A stretch of DNA of 64,000 nt, from NCBI RefSeq assembly GCF_000264905.1, contig NW_006763148.1:1223431-1287430 (forward strand), read 5' to 3'. The position numbers were made by a program, and so were the translations under genes. Under the pieces are notes generated by a model, which was given only the letters and a program-made list of their open reading frames with translations, searched no databases and was not told the origin of the DNA. The stretch comes from Stereum hirsutum FP-91666 SS1. Its lineage: Eukaryota; Basidiomycota; Agaricomycetes; Russulales; Stereaceae. Of this stretch, positions 35,490-47,239 are shown one piece after another; position 1 is the first letter of the stretch, and the number at the start of each line of letters is the position of its first letter.

Positions 35490-35870
35490 TGGCCCTTCGT
35501 TCGGACAGTGTGAGAACACGCCCAATTCCACATCGTTTTCCCCATTCAAGCTTTCATAAAGCATGCTAAATCACACCTAGACCGTCTGCGAAGTCATTTG
35601 AGTACATTGAGTACAATAATGGCAGCGGGAGATCGAATGGGGAGGGGGGGTTTCGGGCACTTTGGCGGGCGCGGCTGTCCGAACGGCGGCGCCACTGCCC
35701 CTAGGACGACGGCCTTCCTCTTGAGCAGTCTACAACAAAACCGCGTAGGCATGTACTAAGACTTAGGTAGAGTAGGGGGCATCATGTGTGCCAAATCTTG
35801 TGGCAAGAGAACTCGTACTGCGTGAGCTAATTTTTTCGCAGTCCGGACTCATTGTCCGAACGAAGGGCCA
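35490..35870. mobile_element. Short inverted-repeat element (MITE-like)
   Basis: The left end TGGCCCTTCGTTCGGACA (35490-35507) is matched by its perfect 18-base reverse complement at 35853-35870. The match extends weakly outward (ATCA left, TGAT right). The element is 381 bp with no open frame of note. TGTCCGAACG recurs internally near 35676. No clear target duplication remains, so it may be old or its ends may be misjudged. Confidence 0.7.
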
Positions 35871-37617
35871 GTGATGAGTAGTACGAATCTACGGTCGGAG
35901 GTTGGAGTTGGAGATGAAAGGCTCGTTGCCGCACCCATGGGAAAAGACTCGCCAGCATCGCGATACCGCCCCGCAGAGTTACAGGACTCGCACGCTCTCG
36001 CACACTACATATGTTTCAGTCGTGACGAGACATGCGTGAATGTGAGATTCATAGGAAGGAAGGGGCCGCGTTGCGAGGAACTGTCGGAGGGTGGGTGTAA
36101 ATAAAACAGCATCGACCCCGACGTGTCCCCACGGTTCGAAGGACCGCCACCGCCACTATCTGTTCGTGTCAACTTCCAGACAAGAACTTGAAGAAGTGAC
36201 GCTCGTACATAAGTACGACGGTCCGAAGCAGTGCAAAGACGATGATGCTGAGCTCGTTTGAAGCAAGAGGGCGGAACGAGATGCCGAGTAAGTATCATCG
36301 ACTGCACTGATAGGCGGAGCCCCTGGGGATATCGACGTGCCTGTAACAGCGCTGAAAGAGATTTCAGTACGTTATTGTGCATATGTTCTGAGCTCTTCCA
36401 GAAGAAATTCCAGGCGAAACAATGTTTTATGAAAGAATGCGGTGAGATGCGGTGTCGGAGGACGTGTGGCGCAAGTACGTTGATTCACGAAGACTCGCGG
36501 GTGCACGTCTGTGTGGTCTAACAATAACCGGAGGGCGGCGATGCAACAGAGGTGCGGGTTTGCATACGTATCACTCATCGATGGCAAGAATGTTACAAAT
36601 ATGCCTGAACATTCAAGGCCCAGGGACAGTGAGGAATGCAGCTGGTCATGGGCCACACTGGCAGTGTCCTGCGATGACGCTGCAGTAAGCTCCGACTCGG
36701 AGTCAGTGCGACCACAGAAAACGAAAGGGGAGGGCATATTTGGAATATAATAGACGTGCTTGATCAGCACTGCTTGAGACCGTGATGTATTTCTCGCATG
36801 CATTGATGTGGCGAAAGCGGGTGGCGTGAGAGGATGCAGGGTGGGGCGAAAGCGGTGAAAATGCCAGACGATAGGTGTATAAGGAGCCAAAATCTGAGAG
36901 GCGTCGATCCCGCAGCAGAACACGGCATGGAGATTGTCGGTCGTCTCGTTAATCGGGAGGCTCACTTACCTGCTATAAGTATCACTACTGATAGTCCTTC
37001 GCTATTGGATAATGTATTGGCAGTACTAGTATTTGGTGGAGGCTAAGACAGCAGGCTGAGAAGAGGAGGTACTCTAAGGGTATGATGGTCAGCGGGCTTC
37101 AAAGAACAGGACGTTAGAGCGACAGGTGTAGGTTCTCGGTCACCTTGATAAAGTGCATCAAGGCAGCAGATGATGTGAGCACCGTGACCGGGCTTGACTT
37201 TATAGCAATCCATCAACCTATACTGACGTCTCCTCTGAATGACCGCCCTGTGCTGGCAAGTATAGCATGACTCCACGACAGAGTACCGAACGAGTGTTAC
37301 CCATCATCTACCCTGAGTTGATTCAATGATGGAAGTGGGGCTTCGACTCCCAAGCGTAGGACAAGGAAGGAAGGGACTCACGACTCGGTATCTTATGCCT
37401 CAGTGCATACTAACTTGATCGCGTATGTGCCGATGTCGTTTTCGGACCACAGTTTCCCTGTCGGAGCGCTGTACGGGAGGCCACCGGTTCATTTCATACA
37501 CTTGCCCTCCGGGCGCCACCTGGTCCCTCCTATGGGTCGATTAGCAACCACTGCCTTCAGCTGTCCATTATATTCAAGTTGTATCTTCTGGCCAATTTGG
37601 CTTCACGGAATGAAGAC

Positions 37618-37695
37618 GGCGGGCCAGTCTCGCGCCAGGGCTTCGCCCAGCCTCTTTGTGGCCCGCCTCTACGCGCGGGGGCTCCGCCCCGCGCG
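37618..37695. repeat. Nested GC-rich double hairpin
   Basis: The first stem pairs GGCGGGCC (37618-37625) with GGCCCGCC (37660-37667) and encloses a smaller hairpin, GGGC-TTC-GCCC (37638-37648). The second stem pairs CGCGCGGGG (37672-37680) with CCCCGCGCG (37687-37695) around the loop GCTCCG. All stems are perfect. The arrangement resembles mobile double-hairpin elements known from fungal organelle DNA, but here it is in nuclear sequence. Confidence 0.75.
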
Positions 37696-37994
37696 ATGGT
37701 CTGCGATCTTCTTTGAAGAGCGTGATAAAAATTACTAGCCGCTAGTACTAACGACCCACTCTTCGAACAAGTGGTGGATGCCACGACCATCTTTCAGTGT
37801 TGTTTCAGTGGTGAGCTTGCGCTCGGCTTGAACTTCAGTGCTAATGCACTTGAGTACTGTAACACTCCCTGAATCTCGCCACAGCTGCAGGCCGCGAGGT
37901 GAGAGCACAGTGCCCACTTTTTTGCGTCCTTTACATGAAAGAATCTCGACATCCAGAATACGGCGCAGGGAGGCACTGCTAGTGTAAGAGTCCT

Positions 37995-38190
37995 TCCCAA
38001 TGGGGCAGGTCGACTGGAATCTCGTCGTTTGGGACATTCGATGCGTGGGAAGTAGGTCCTAATGGGGTAGGAGGGGGGTGTAGACGTCGTTAGGTCTTTC
38101 GCTCGCGTGGTGGTATGTCCCAATGGGGCAGGAGGGGGGTTTTGAGCTCGTCAGGTATCCCAGAGCGTGGGAGGAGTTGTCCTAATGTGG
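37995..38190 (+). repeat. Tandem repeat, about 62-bp period, four starts
   Basis: The motif TCCYAATGGGG recurs at 37995, 38057, 38118 and 38180 (the last is degenerate, AATGTGG). Each copy is followed by conserved pieces (CTCGT, GCGTGGGA or GCGTGGTGG). The spacing of 62, 61 and 62 bp with diverged interiors indicates an old local duplication series. Confidence 0.75.
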
Positions 38191-38790
38191 TTATTTAAAT
38201 CATTGCAAGACCTGATCCCTGTAGGGACCAGGAATATTGCAGCCACTCTACCCCTCACACCTTACTCAAAGTATCACAGCGTCTCACTGCATAGAATCTT
38301 CCGCATACATTGCCTTTTACCATCTACTAAACTCTCAAGCACTGGGACGACCATCATTTGATGCTATTGAAGAGAAGGACGCAGAGACAGGAAGTGTCGT
38401 CGGGATGCTCATGGTCTCATGGTCTCATAGTGGTTCGAGTTTCTTCTATTAGCATATGCTTTATCCTCGCCCATCACACGTACCATATCACGCGTACGTA
38501 TGGACAAGGCAGTCATTTGCGAAGCATATGCAGCAAGCAGCTTCGCTCGGTAAATTTTAGAAAACGAGAGGGTACACCGTGACCTTACGCTCATTATGAT
38601 ACCCTTGTTTAAACAAATGCTCTTTTATGTAAGCGCGATGACTAGACTCAAACAGGCTTAAATAGACCAGAGTTCATGAGTAGAAGTTGGACGGAGGGAG
38701 ATGTGGAAAATTGACAACGCGGGGATTGCTTATCGTTCTTTAAGTACAAGACAAAGGATGAGACATACCGTAAGTATTTACCACGTTATC

Positions 38791-38836
38791 CCCTCTTGGC
38801 GAGCTTGTTTTCCAAGGGTTCCAAGAGCCAAGAGGG
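38791..38836. repeat. Perfect 10-bp inverted repeat
   Basis: CCCTCTTGGC (38791-38800) pairs with GCCAAGAGGG (38827-38836), with a 26-base spacer holding a second CCAAG motif. It could be a hairpin or the remnant end of an inverted-repeat element. Confidence 0.6.
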
Positions 38837-39052
38837 CGTGCGGGAGAACTCGGATGGTGTCACAGTAAATATTTGTCCGCCAGTTCGTTTGAGAAGTCCT
38901 CAGAGATTGGCTTGGAGATCGATGCGGCATTCGTTTGGCTGTGGTTGAGAAGCAGTCGCCAAAAAATGTGTAGTGGCGTAGCCCTTGAACCTAAAAACTT
39001 TCAGGAGATTCCTGAGGATATTGTGCACACTGATGAAGCTGATATAGTAGCC

Positions 39053-39253
39053 TACACCGCCCACCGGACCTGAGATCGGTTCGAGATCAGCCGAAATAAG
39101 GTCGTATTAAGATCAGCCCGCATATTGGGCGACTCTCATTCGAGACTGATAGTCGCCTGATGGTCGAAATGAGGTCGGATTGAGGTCGATTCAACCCTCA
39201 ACCCGGATCAGGCCGCACATGTTTTTTCCTTCTCAGGTACGGTCGGCGGTGTA
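39053..39253. mobile_element. 201-bp MITE with 22-bp terminal inverted repeats
   Basis: The left end TACACCGCCCACCGGACCTG (39053 onward, then AG) pairs with 39232-39253 at 20 of 22 positions, and both ends finish in TA, fitting a Tc1/mariner-type TA duplication. Inside, a block CGAAATRAGGTCG-ATT occurs twice about 74 bp apart (near 39091 and 39165). GGCGACT/AGTCGCC forms a 7-bp stem between them. It has no coding capacity. Confidence 0.75.
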
Positions 39254-40187
39254 CCAGGGCGTAAGATGAAGCAGACATTGGAAGCAGTGTTATGTCTACA
39301 GACAAAGAACGGTTCTTATAAAGCTTGGCCCATATGGTGGACGATTGCCCCAGTCGACGTCGTCGACGTTTTCTGGACTGTCTTGCATGAGGTCTACTTT
39401 GGAGGCTAACGTCAGAGCTTGTCCTCGACTTGTCGCCATGGACCTGTGAAAATTCCGAGATAAAATGACGAAGACCGTAACTCGGACTTCGTACCGCTCG
39501 ATCAAATACGTCATCCCCCGCCGGCAAGCCCTTGTCAAAGCCAGTTGTTGTCTCAGCCAAGTTCCGAGGGAAGAAAAACATAGCAAACGGGCCCGATGTG
39601 ACGACGAAAGCTCAGGCACGAACATTCGCCGCAAACGCTTACGATATAGCTCTGATCATGAGGTTTGGCGCCGAATCCCGATAGAACAAAAGCTTAGAAT
39701 GTTGACGTCACACTCAAAGCATCTCCCACAGCATAGCCATGACGGCGAATAAGCGAGCGTATGTTAGGTGGAGTCACAGCGCGGGCGACCCAATGCACTC
39801 GGTTTCGAAAGGCGAATCCTCTTGAAGTAGGCACATCAAACAACACAGAAGTGGGTGAAGCCGCCCGTCCACACGGATTTGCAGAAGAACTTCCCCTGGG
39901 GAAAGCGAGCGGGGAAGGATGGGGAAAGGTGGAAATGCGGGAGACTGAATCGTTTAGCCGGCTAGAAGTGCGGGGCTCCAAGCGCAGCGAACAGTAAGAC
40001 CACCCCAAAATACGTAACACGCTCCGGCTTTAAAATTCTTTCTATCATCGTCCCTTTCTGAGTCCGTAGGTAGCGCGTCTCCAGACACAAATATAAAAGC
40101 GAGCCTGGGAGATGGAACTCCACGACGCACTCGGCTCCTCCTTCTCCCCTTCTATTCCTCCTATTAATATTCTCCCCCTCTAACGAA
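39254..40187. other. Intergenic, MFS transporter promoter at right end
   Basis: Short frames on both strands (minus 39198-39634, plus 39465-39752) have no recognisable similarity. The right 100 bases hold the TATA box and leader of the transporter gene. Confidence 0.5.
40092..40099 (+). promoter_or_regulatory. TATA box of the MFS transporter gene
   Basis: TATAAAAG about 90 bp upstream of the ATG at 40188, followed by a C/T-rich leader. Confidence 0.55.
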
Positions 40188-42709
40188 ATGTCGAAGACGA
40201 CGGACACCGCCAACGGGTCCTTGTCCGAGAAGAAGAATCCCTCAGCAGTGGAGACTTCGTCCTTTGAGGAGAAGGGAACCACCCGACACATCGACAAAGT
40301 CGAGATCGACGTTCATGCCCTTAATGTCAAGCTCGCCAATCCTCTAGCGGGTATTCCTCATGACGAGCTCGTAGCCGATGCCGAACGGTTCGCCATCGAG
40401 CACAACATGGCCCACCTCGTTGATGAGTTCCGTAAGGGCGCTCTCGTCGCGCAAGATCCCACGGCTTTTGAGACTCTCGACCAACTCTCCGAGGAGGATA
40501 AGAACGTCTTCCGAAGGGAGCTTACTAACCGGTGGGACCAACCGAAGACGCTATACTACCTTGTGAGTTCCTCGATCTATTTTCAGGTGACTGACACGGA
40601 GCTCACCATTCTTCTTCGACTTTTGGCAGGTCGTTCTTTGCTCTGTCGCAGCTTGCGTGCAAGGAGTATGTATCTAACGCTCTTCTCGTCATCAACCCTT
40701 ATAACAAATTTTCTAGATGGACGAAGCTGTTATCAACGGAGCAAACCTCTTCTTCGCTGATCAGTTCGGGATCGGGACCAACTCACCAGGAGATCCAGGG
40801 CGCAACCAGTGGTTACTGGGTCTCGTCAATTCAGCTCCGTACGTATCTCTCGCATCTCATCACCAATGCATATGTTGAATTTTTTCGCTATCCAGATATT
40901 TGTGTTGTGCCTTTGTCGGATGTTGGCTCACAGACCCATTGAACCGCTACTTCGGCCGTCGTGGAACCATTTTTATCACCGCAACCTTCTCCTTCCTCAC
41001 CTGTATTTGGCAAGGTGTCACCAACTCATGGGAACATCTCTTCGTCGCACGGTTCTTCCTTGGACTCGGTATTGGTCCCAAGTCCGCTACTGTACCCGTT
41101 TACGCTGCCGAATGCGCTCCCCCGGCTATCCGTGGAGGTCTGGTCATGATGTGGCAGATGTGGACTGCGTTCGGAATCATGCTGGGATATGTTGCCGACC
41201 TGGCGTTCTTTAAGGTCCCCGACAAGCCCCATATTACCGGCTTGAACTGGAGATTGATGTTGGCCTCTGTGAGTTTCCCACGCCACAATCGTCTACTTGG
41301 AAAGAACGGGGAGATTCAAATGTTGACCATCATATGTTAGGCTGGCATCCCCGCATTGGTTCTTCTAGTCCAGGTCTTCTTCTGTCCTGAGAGGTATGCT
41401 ATTCTACGTGCCTTCCTGCGAAGTGAGAAACTGACAACTATTCCAGTCCTCGATGGCTCATGCTCAAGGGTCGCTACAGCGAAGCCTTCGACTCCCTCGC
41501 TCGTCTTCGTCATCACAATATTCAGGCCGCTCGTGATTTGTACTGTGAGATCATTGCCCGATATAGTGTCGTCGCTCTTCACCGATCTGTCTCGCTGATC
41601 CCCGGTCGCGGCAGATATCCACGTTCAACTTGAGGCGGAGAAGGAGGCCGACCAAGGACGCAACCGTTTCCTCGAGCTGTTCACCATTCCTCGCAATCGT
41701 CGTGCTACCTTGGCGTCCTGCACCTTGATGTTTTTACAGCAGGCACGTATAGGATCCCTAGTTTCAGACTGAAATTACCCACTTCTGACCTTGCGCTTAC
41801 ATTTCAGTTTTGTGGCGTTAACGCCATTGCTTATTACTCCTCGAGTATATTCACTCAGTCTGGCTTCAACAACATCCAAGCCCTTCTTGCCTCCTGGGGC
41901 TTCGGAGCTCTCAACTTTGTCATGGCCTTCCCTGCAGTCTGGACAATCGATACCTTCGGTCGGAGGAACCTTTTACTTACGACATTCCCACTCATGGCTA
42001 TCTTCCTCCTCCTTGCCGGATTTGCCTTGTATGTTCAGTTTATCTGGCTTACGCACGGATGATTACTGATGTTTGTCAATGCAGCTTCATTGAAGACCTT
42101 CATGCGCGCGTAGGTGTCGTTGCCCTTGGGATTTATCTCTTCACCTGCGCGTATAGTCCAGGCGAAGGACCGGTACCGTTCACTTACTCCGCAGAGGCGT
42201 ACCCTCTGTATGTTCGTGATATTGGGATGTCACTCTCGACGGCGGTCCTATGGTTCTTGTACGTTGCCTTTGTCTCCATCTCATGTTTTAGGGCGCCAAT
42301 TGACGGATATTTCACCGTTCCAGTAACTTCATCATCGCGATCACAACCCCTCGGCTTATCGGGGCCTTCAAACCACAAGGAGCCTTCGGTTGGTACGCGG
42401 GCTGGAATGTCGTTGGATTTTTTGCTATCCTTCTTGTCGTACCCGAGACAAAGGAGCTATCACTTGAAGAACTTGACCAAGGTGGGTCTCCCAAATCTGC
42501 CCTACCGGCTCCTTCATTCTCACCGCTTTTTTTCCTTTGTAGTCTTTGCCGTTCCCACACACATACACGCCGCTTATCAGGTCAAAGCTCTGCCACACAA
42601 CATCAAGAAGCATATCTTCCGGATGAACGTCGAGCCTATGCCTCCGCTGTACGAGCATGAGGAGGGGATGCAGAAGACATATGCACCTGGAGGTGTCGGT
42701 GCTGCTTAG
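40188..42709 (+). CDS. MFS sugar/polyol (myo-inositol-type) transporter
   Basis: Proton-coupled sugar-porter with 12 predicted helices, in the plasma membrane. It has about a dozen exons; exon 1 is 40188-40562. A hydrophilic N-terminal stretch of about 125 residues precedes helix 1 (VVLCSVAACVQGMDEAVING). Sugar-porter signatures follow: NRYFGRRGTIF after helix 2, FFLGLGIGPKSATVPVYAAE, PESPRWLMLKGRYSEAF, QQFCGVNAIAYYSSSIF, YSPGEGPVPFTYSAEAYPLY and VPETKELSLEELDQ. The start motif MDEAVINGANLFFADQFGI belongs to a fungal subgroup near the inositol/polyol carriers; the exact substrate cannot be read from sequence. Introns interrupt most helices. The C-terminus ends QKTYAPGGVGAA. Confidence 0.9.
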
Positions 42710-43163
42710 TCGACCTCATCAGTGTTGTTTTCTGAATTACTCTCACATTTTACTTCTTACTTGGTCTGCCTGTCATGAACCTGCTACGATTACGACGGGT
42801 TCGCCGCCTGCTCCGAGCCTCATCATTGTTATCAATGCTTTATCCTATGTATTTCTAGAGGACTCGGAGTCTGTCATGACTATATGATACATTCGACTTT
42901 CATCAATTATATACACTCGGTTTCAAGACTAGCAGCTACGAGCTCTGTGTTGTTCGAAATCTGGTAGCCAGCTAGTCAGTCCTGAGCCATGTCCTACGTG
43001 ATTGAGATTCAGACTCGTCAAGTGTGGCGGTGGCAAGAAAGAGACCGAGCGGAACGCATTCCACGTGGAGCGGAACAAGTGCTTCACCTCCGTGTTCCTG
43101 CTCTCCCGAGTCTTCCGGTCATCCAGCTTCAATTTCAAGGTCAAGTGGCCTCAATCTCATCCG
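42710..43163. other. Intergenic between transporter and mitochondrial protein gene
   Basis: The transporter 3' flank and the leader of the next gene. Open frames continue upstream of 43164, but the residues before the Met are not convincing. No other feature. Confidence 0.5.
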
Positions 43164-45841
43164 ATGCACGCTTGCGTAGCTCGCACGCCGGCTCGTGCTC
43201 GTGCTGTTGCACGCACTATCACTGGGCCTCTGAGTCATAAAGCATATACATCGCCCACAGTCCTTGTGTTTTCCTCACGAACGTATGCGTCAACTGCGCC
43301 TGGTCTTCCTTCTACCTCTTCATCTATTCCACCGCCAATATTACTCAAGTCATCAGAAGCTCCACGTTCGAATTCGACCTCTGCTTCATCTTCCTTGACG
43401 CCGAAAGGTCTTCACAATACAGAGGCTTCGGGTTCGAGACTGCAACATGCACATCTTCTCACTGCGGTACACAATGCGCGGGAACTACTTCCACGTATTT
43501 TGGACCCCGAGTCGGAAGAACTAGAGTTCTGGAGCTTGGCGTTGAGGGTTACTGCTGACGAGCTTGCTGGTGTTGGCACAGGAAAGGAGAATCGGCTGAA
43601 AGTCGTTGGTGCGTTCTGCTGTTTCGCTTTGCGACATACATCAACCGAGCATGTTGTTACTAACTGGGGGTGGAATGGACATATATAGTGTATGGAGTTG
43701 ATGAGCTTGCTGATGCTCAGGCTTTGGTGGGTGCGTTGCTGGAGGACCCGTTCGCCAGTGAGGCGGAGGTAGAAGCTGTTCGGCACCGATGGGAAGGAAG
43801 GCAGGAGGAGGGTCTGGTCGTGATCGAGTGCGTTGATTATTTCTCTATTTCCAGATGTTACTGAACGAGAATTATATATTTGAAGGCATGGGACTGGCTT
43901 TTCGGGAATCGGAAATCCATCGAAGGAGGCCAATCAAACCGAACCCGTTCACCTCTCCTCGTCTTTTCTGAACGCCTTTCCCGCTCCAATACAACTTACG
44001 GAACTCCAGACAGTGCCAAGGAACCAGCCTTCTTCCCAGGAGTTCTTGCGAAAGCTGTATACGGCCGATCTACCAATAATCGTGGTTAACCCTCTCAGCA
44101 CGCCCCTGTCATCACTATACCCCTCTACGACTCACAGTTCCTCACCCTCGAGTACTACTATGTCTTCAGACACAACAACTCACTTCCCCTACCCTCTTCC
44201 TCCTCACTCACTCATTGTTCTCACTACCGCCCCTCCCATCTCAACCTCTGCTTCCCGACCCGTTACCCCCCAATCTCTCCCGCCCTCACTACAACAGACC
44301 CTCTCCTCTCTCCTGCCTCCGACGTCACATTCGCCGTTGCACAAGCCAGACAGTATCTCCACGACGCTAGGTTTGCGGATTCTGCTCATCGATTCACCGA
44401 GGGCACTTCATGCCCTGCGCGCGTTTAGGGCTGCGCCCTCGAGTCCCTATGCTGTCGATAGATACCAGGACGACACACTCGCTTCTGGTATCAGTGCACT
44501 CGGGAGGGCGATCAATATCCATCTACAACAATCAGGCTCACAAACTTCGTCTGGCTCGGACGTGTTGGATAGCGTTCAGGCGCTCAAGACGAGAGCGTTG
44601 TTGGTCTCTGCACTTTCGATGATGGAGCGGGAGTTGGGGAGCGCGAAGGACGAGTTGTATGTCGCTACGGACGTCGTGCGGACTTTGAGGGATGCTGTCG
44701 GGGAAGCTAGGCTCGAAGTTGAGATGGGGATCTTTGGTGGTGCTGCCTTCGAGCGTGAGGGGAGTTCTGGCGCTGGCGGCAGTCTCGGCGAATCCTCCGT
44801 TATTGTGAGGAATGAAGCGCACATGAAAGGGATGAAAGAGGGTGAGGATAAGATCGAGGCTGCGATGAAGAGGGCGGAGGCGGCTGTGAAGCCAGTTGTC
44901 GATGGATTGAGCTGGTGGAGGACGTTGTGGAGGGCGGATGAGGTGGGTTGGATGGTTAGAGGGGCGATCAGGGCTGCTTGGGCGTCGGAAGTCGAACGTT
45001 CCGTGAGTACAAAACATTGTCCATATCTCGCTTATGCATCGAGTTCTATGTTACTGACTCAGTAATACACTACAGGTCCTGCCATCACTGTCCACTCTTC
45101 CTTCTACACAGAAGACACTCACAACACTTACCCAAACACGACTCAACACCCTTTCCCATCCCAGCGCTCTACACTCCCCCATCCTGCACAACGCCCTCGC
45201 CCAACTCACTTCCTCACCCTCCTACCCCGTTCTCCCAACCTCCCTCCTCCAACCCCTCTCCGCCCGCCGCACCCAACTCGAATCGGGACCCACAGCCCGC
45301 CTCGAACGCGCCGCCCAAGCCCTCGTCCTCCGCACCGGTGCCTCCGCCCTCGCCTCAATCGGCGCCACACTAGGATGGTTCGGGTGGCACGCGGGCGGAG
45401 AATTTCTCACGGGGGGTTTGGCGTGGCATATGACTCAGTTGGAGTTGGCGTCGGTTATGGTGGGCGATGGGGCGGGTACGGCGGTTGGGATTGGAGGTGT
45501 GGTGGGGCTGGCGGGTGTTAGGTGGGCAGTGGGACAATGGGAGAAGGAAAGGAGAGGGTGGTGGAAGGATTGGAAGAGGGTGAGTGATGGGGCAGGAAGA
45601 GATATGAAGGTTCGTTGTAAATTGCGATTTATTCGCCTCCACATGAAGTATCTGACCAGCTGTGATTTTTTTTATTCCGACGCAGGTGGAGTTGGATAAG
45701 ACGATGGAAAAGCAGGTGTTGATTGTGCCGGTTACAGCGTGTGAAGGCGTCGAGGCATTGGTAAAGCGGAGGAAAGTTGAGGTTGAGGCGCTTGAAGATG
45801 AGGTAGAGAAGCTAGAGGATGCATTGAAGGAGACTAAGTGA
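43164..45841 (+). CDS. Mitochondrial membrane protein, Mmc1-like (tentative)
   Basis: Five exons: 43164-43608, 43689-43827, 43886-45002, 45076-45609 and 45686-45841; 2391 nt, 796 aa. The start MHACVARTPARARAVARTIT is an Arg/Ala-rich mitochondrial presequence. The middle has a folded part (LLTAVHNARELLPRILDPES, then VYGVDELADAQALVGALLED), a Ser/Pro-rich stretch, and a helical section (RALLVSALSMMERELGSAKD, then VDGLSWWRTLWRADEVGWMV). Two hydrophobic segments near residues 660-720 (ASALASIGATLGWFGWHAGG; VGIGGVVGLAGVRWAVG) come before a charged C-terminal coiled coil ending LEDALKETK. The layout fits fungal Mmc1-type inner-membrane proteins. I recognise the type but not a reaction. Confidence 0.75.
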
Positions 45842-47239
45842 ATTTGAACGAGCTTCAGTCGTTGCTTTTATCTACATATTGTTATTTGAGGTGGACTGTT
45901 GACAGTTTATTCTTTGAGTTGTAGAGGTGATTCATCCGAGCCACCACTCTAAATTATCATCGAGCGTAACGGTCCAAGAACTGAGTGTAGTTCGCCAGCA
46001 TTGTCAATTGTGCTCATGGAGTATGTTTCTTTAGGTCGCGTCTCTGCAGGAGAATAGTCGAAGTGCGGTAGGTATTCTCATAAGTACACCGTGGTGTCTC
46101 ACTCTCGCTATGTAGGATCGTAAGCTCCGGTGAATCCTGTATTTGGCATATATAGCCGCTTCTGGATGGGTTTGAATGGGTCTGGTTGGCGGGTGTCAGA
46201 GCGGGATCTCAATCTGCACGAGGCTCGAGGAAGATTTCGAGCGACGTAAATTACGACACAGTGGAAATGATCCCATGTTTTATGGAAGGTGTCCGTCTCA
46301 TTCTATCATTCACGCCGATTCAGAGTAGGTGCGAGGAGACACTAGTGTCCTCAAATTATGGCCACCAATTGAAGAGCTCCTTCATGAAAAGCGTACTGAG
46401 CTGTGAGAATAGTGCTCGACAGCATAGCAAGGACGATCCTCTGGTCGTCTTGGATCGTCGCCACTCTATTTAGGTGCGATGCGGCCGTTGCAAGACCCGT
46501 AATCACTCGTGAAACAAGGCGCCTAGAACAGGTACTTCGGAGCGCTTCGGGCACATATCACGAGTCGCACGAGATAATGGCGAACGGTCGCGAAATCATG
46601 CGGGACGTGCATGAGAATGAGAAAGACAGCAGGCCAGTCCCACGATCTGGTCCGAACAAGCGTTATCGCGATACTCAGAGATGAGACTGGAATTCTTTTG
46701 CACATTATAAGCAGGATGCGACCTTGACCGGGACGAGGAGAAAGGTCAACAGCAAGTTGGGCGACGGTGGTTAGGATCCTAAGCGAATCCCCAAGAAGGT
46801 GCGGAATCAGTCAGGTGGTGATCGAGCGTGAGCGACCGAGCATAGAGTGGGAACATTGAATAACGTTTATATGGGGCGCGTGAGCGCGGAGAACGAAAAG
46901 GAAGACAACAAGCAGACAAGTAGGAACAACCTGGCCGTCGAGTGCAAAATATCGTCGTCGCCGTCGCGGACGATGCGCGGAGGACCTGAAGGTGCGGGGT
47001 ACGCGGAAGATTGGAAATTGGACAGTAAATGGACGGGCTGCGATTGGGCGATACGGCACGTGCGGTGCGAGGTCAGCAATTTGAAAAATTTCCCCGCAAA
47101 CCGTGACAGTCTCCGTCGCTGACCGAGCTTCGAGCCTGCACCAGGCCTCCTTTCAAAAGCGCGCGTCTCCTAGCTCTGGTAAGTTCCCACCTCTTCTCCC
47201 TACCATCACCACCGTCGTCGCCGTCGTCGCTGGTATAAC
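45842..47239. other. Intergenic, no supported gene; CCP1 promoter at right
   Basis: Several short frames on both strands were examined (46186-46684 plus, 46811-47122 both strands); none resembles a known family. A C/T-rich leader precedes the CCP1 start codon. Confidence 0.45.

Larger units (their letters stand above)
35871..39052. other. Gene-poor region, no supported gene
   Basis: More than 3 kb holds only unrelated short frames. The longest, 197 codons on the minus strand at 36372-36965, has no recognisable domain. A minus-strand frame at 37735-38037 ends in sequence of protein-like composition but also runs into the tandem repeat. Structured repeats at 37618-37695, 37995-38190 and 38791-38836 are listed separately. 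Confidence 0.45.

Noticed and set aside
36372..36965. 197-codon minus-strand open frame in the gene-poor region
   Set aside because: No signal peptide, domain or splice partners; composition looks like chance in GC-rich DNA.
37735..38037. 100-codon minus-strand frame with protein-like ending
   Set aside because: Its start runs into the 62-bp tandem repeat and I recognise no family; too weak to call.
39061..39085. GGTTCGAGATC, resembling a tRNA B box
   Set aside because: No A box or cloverleaf can be drawn around it; it lies in the 201-bp MITE. No tRNA, rRNA or CRISPR array was found elsewhere in the window.
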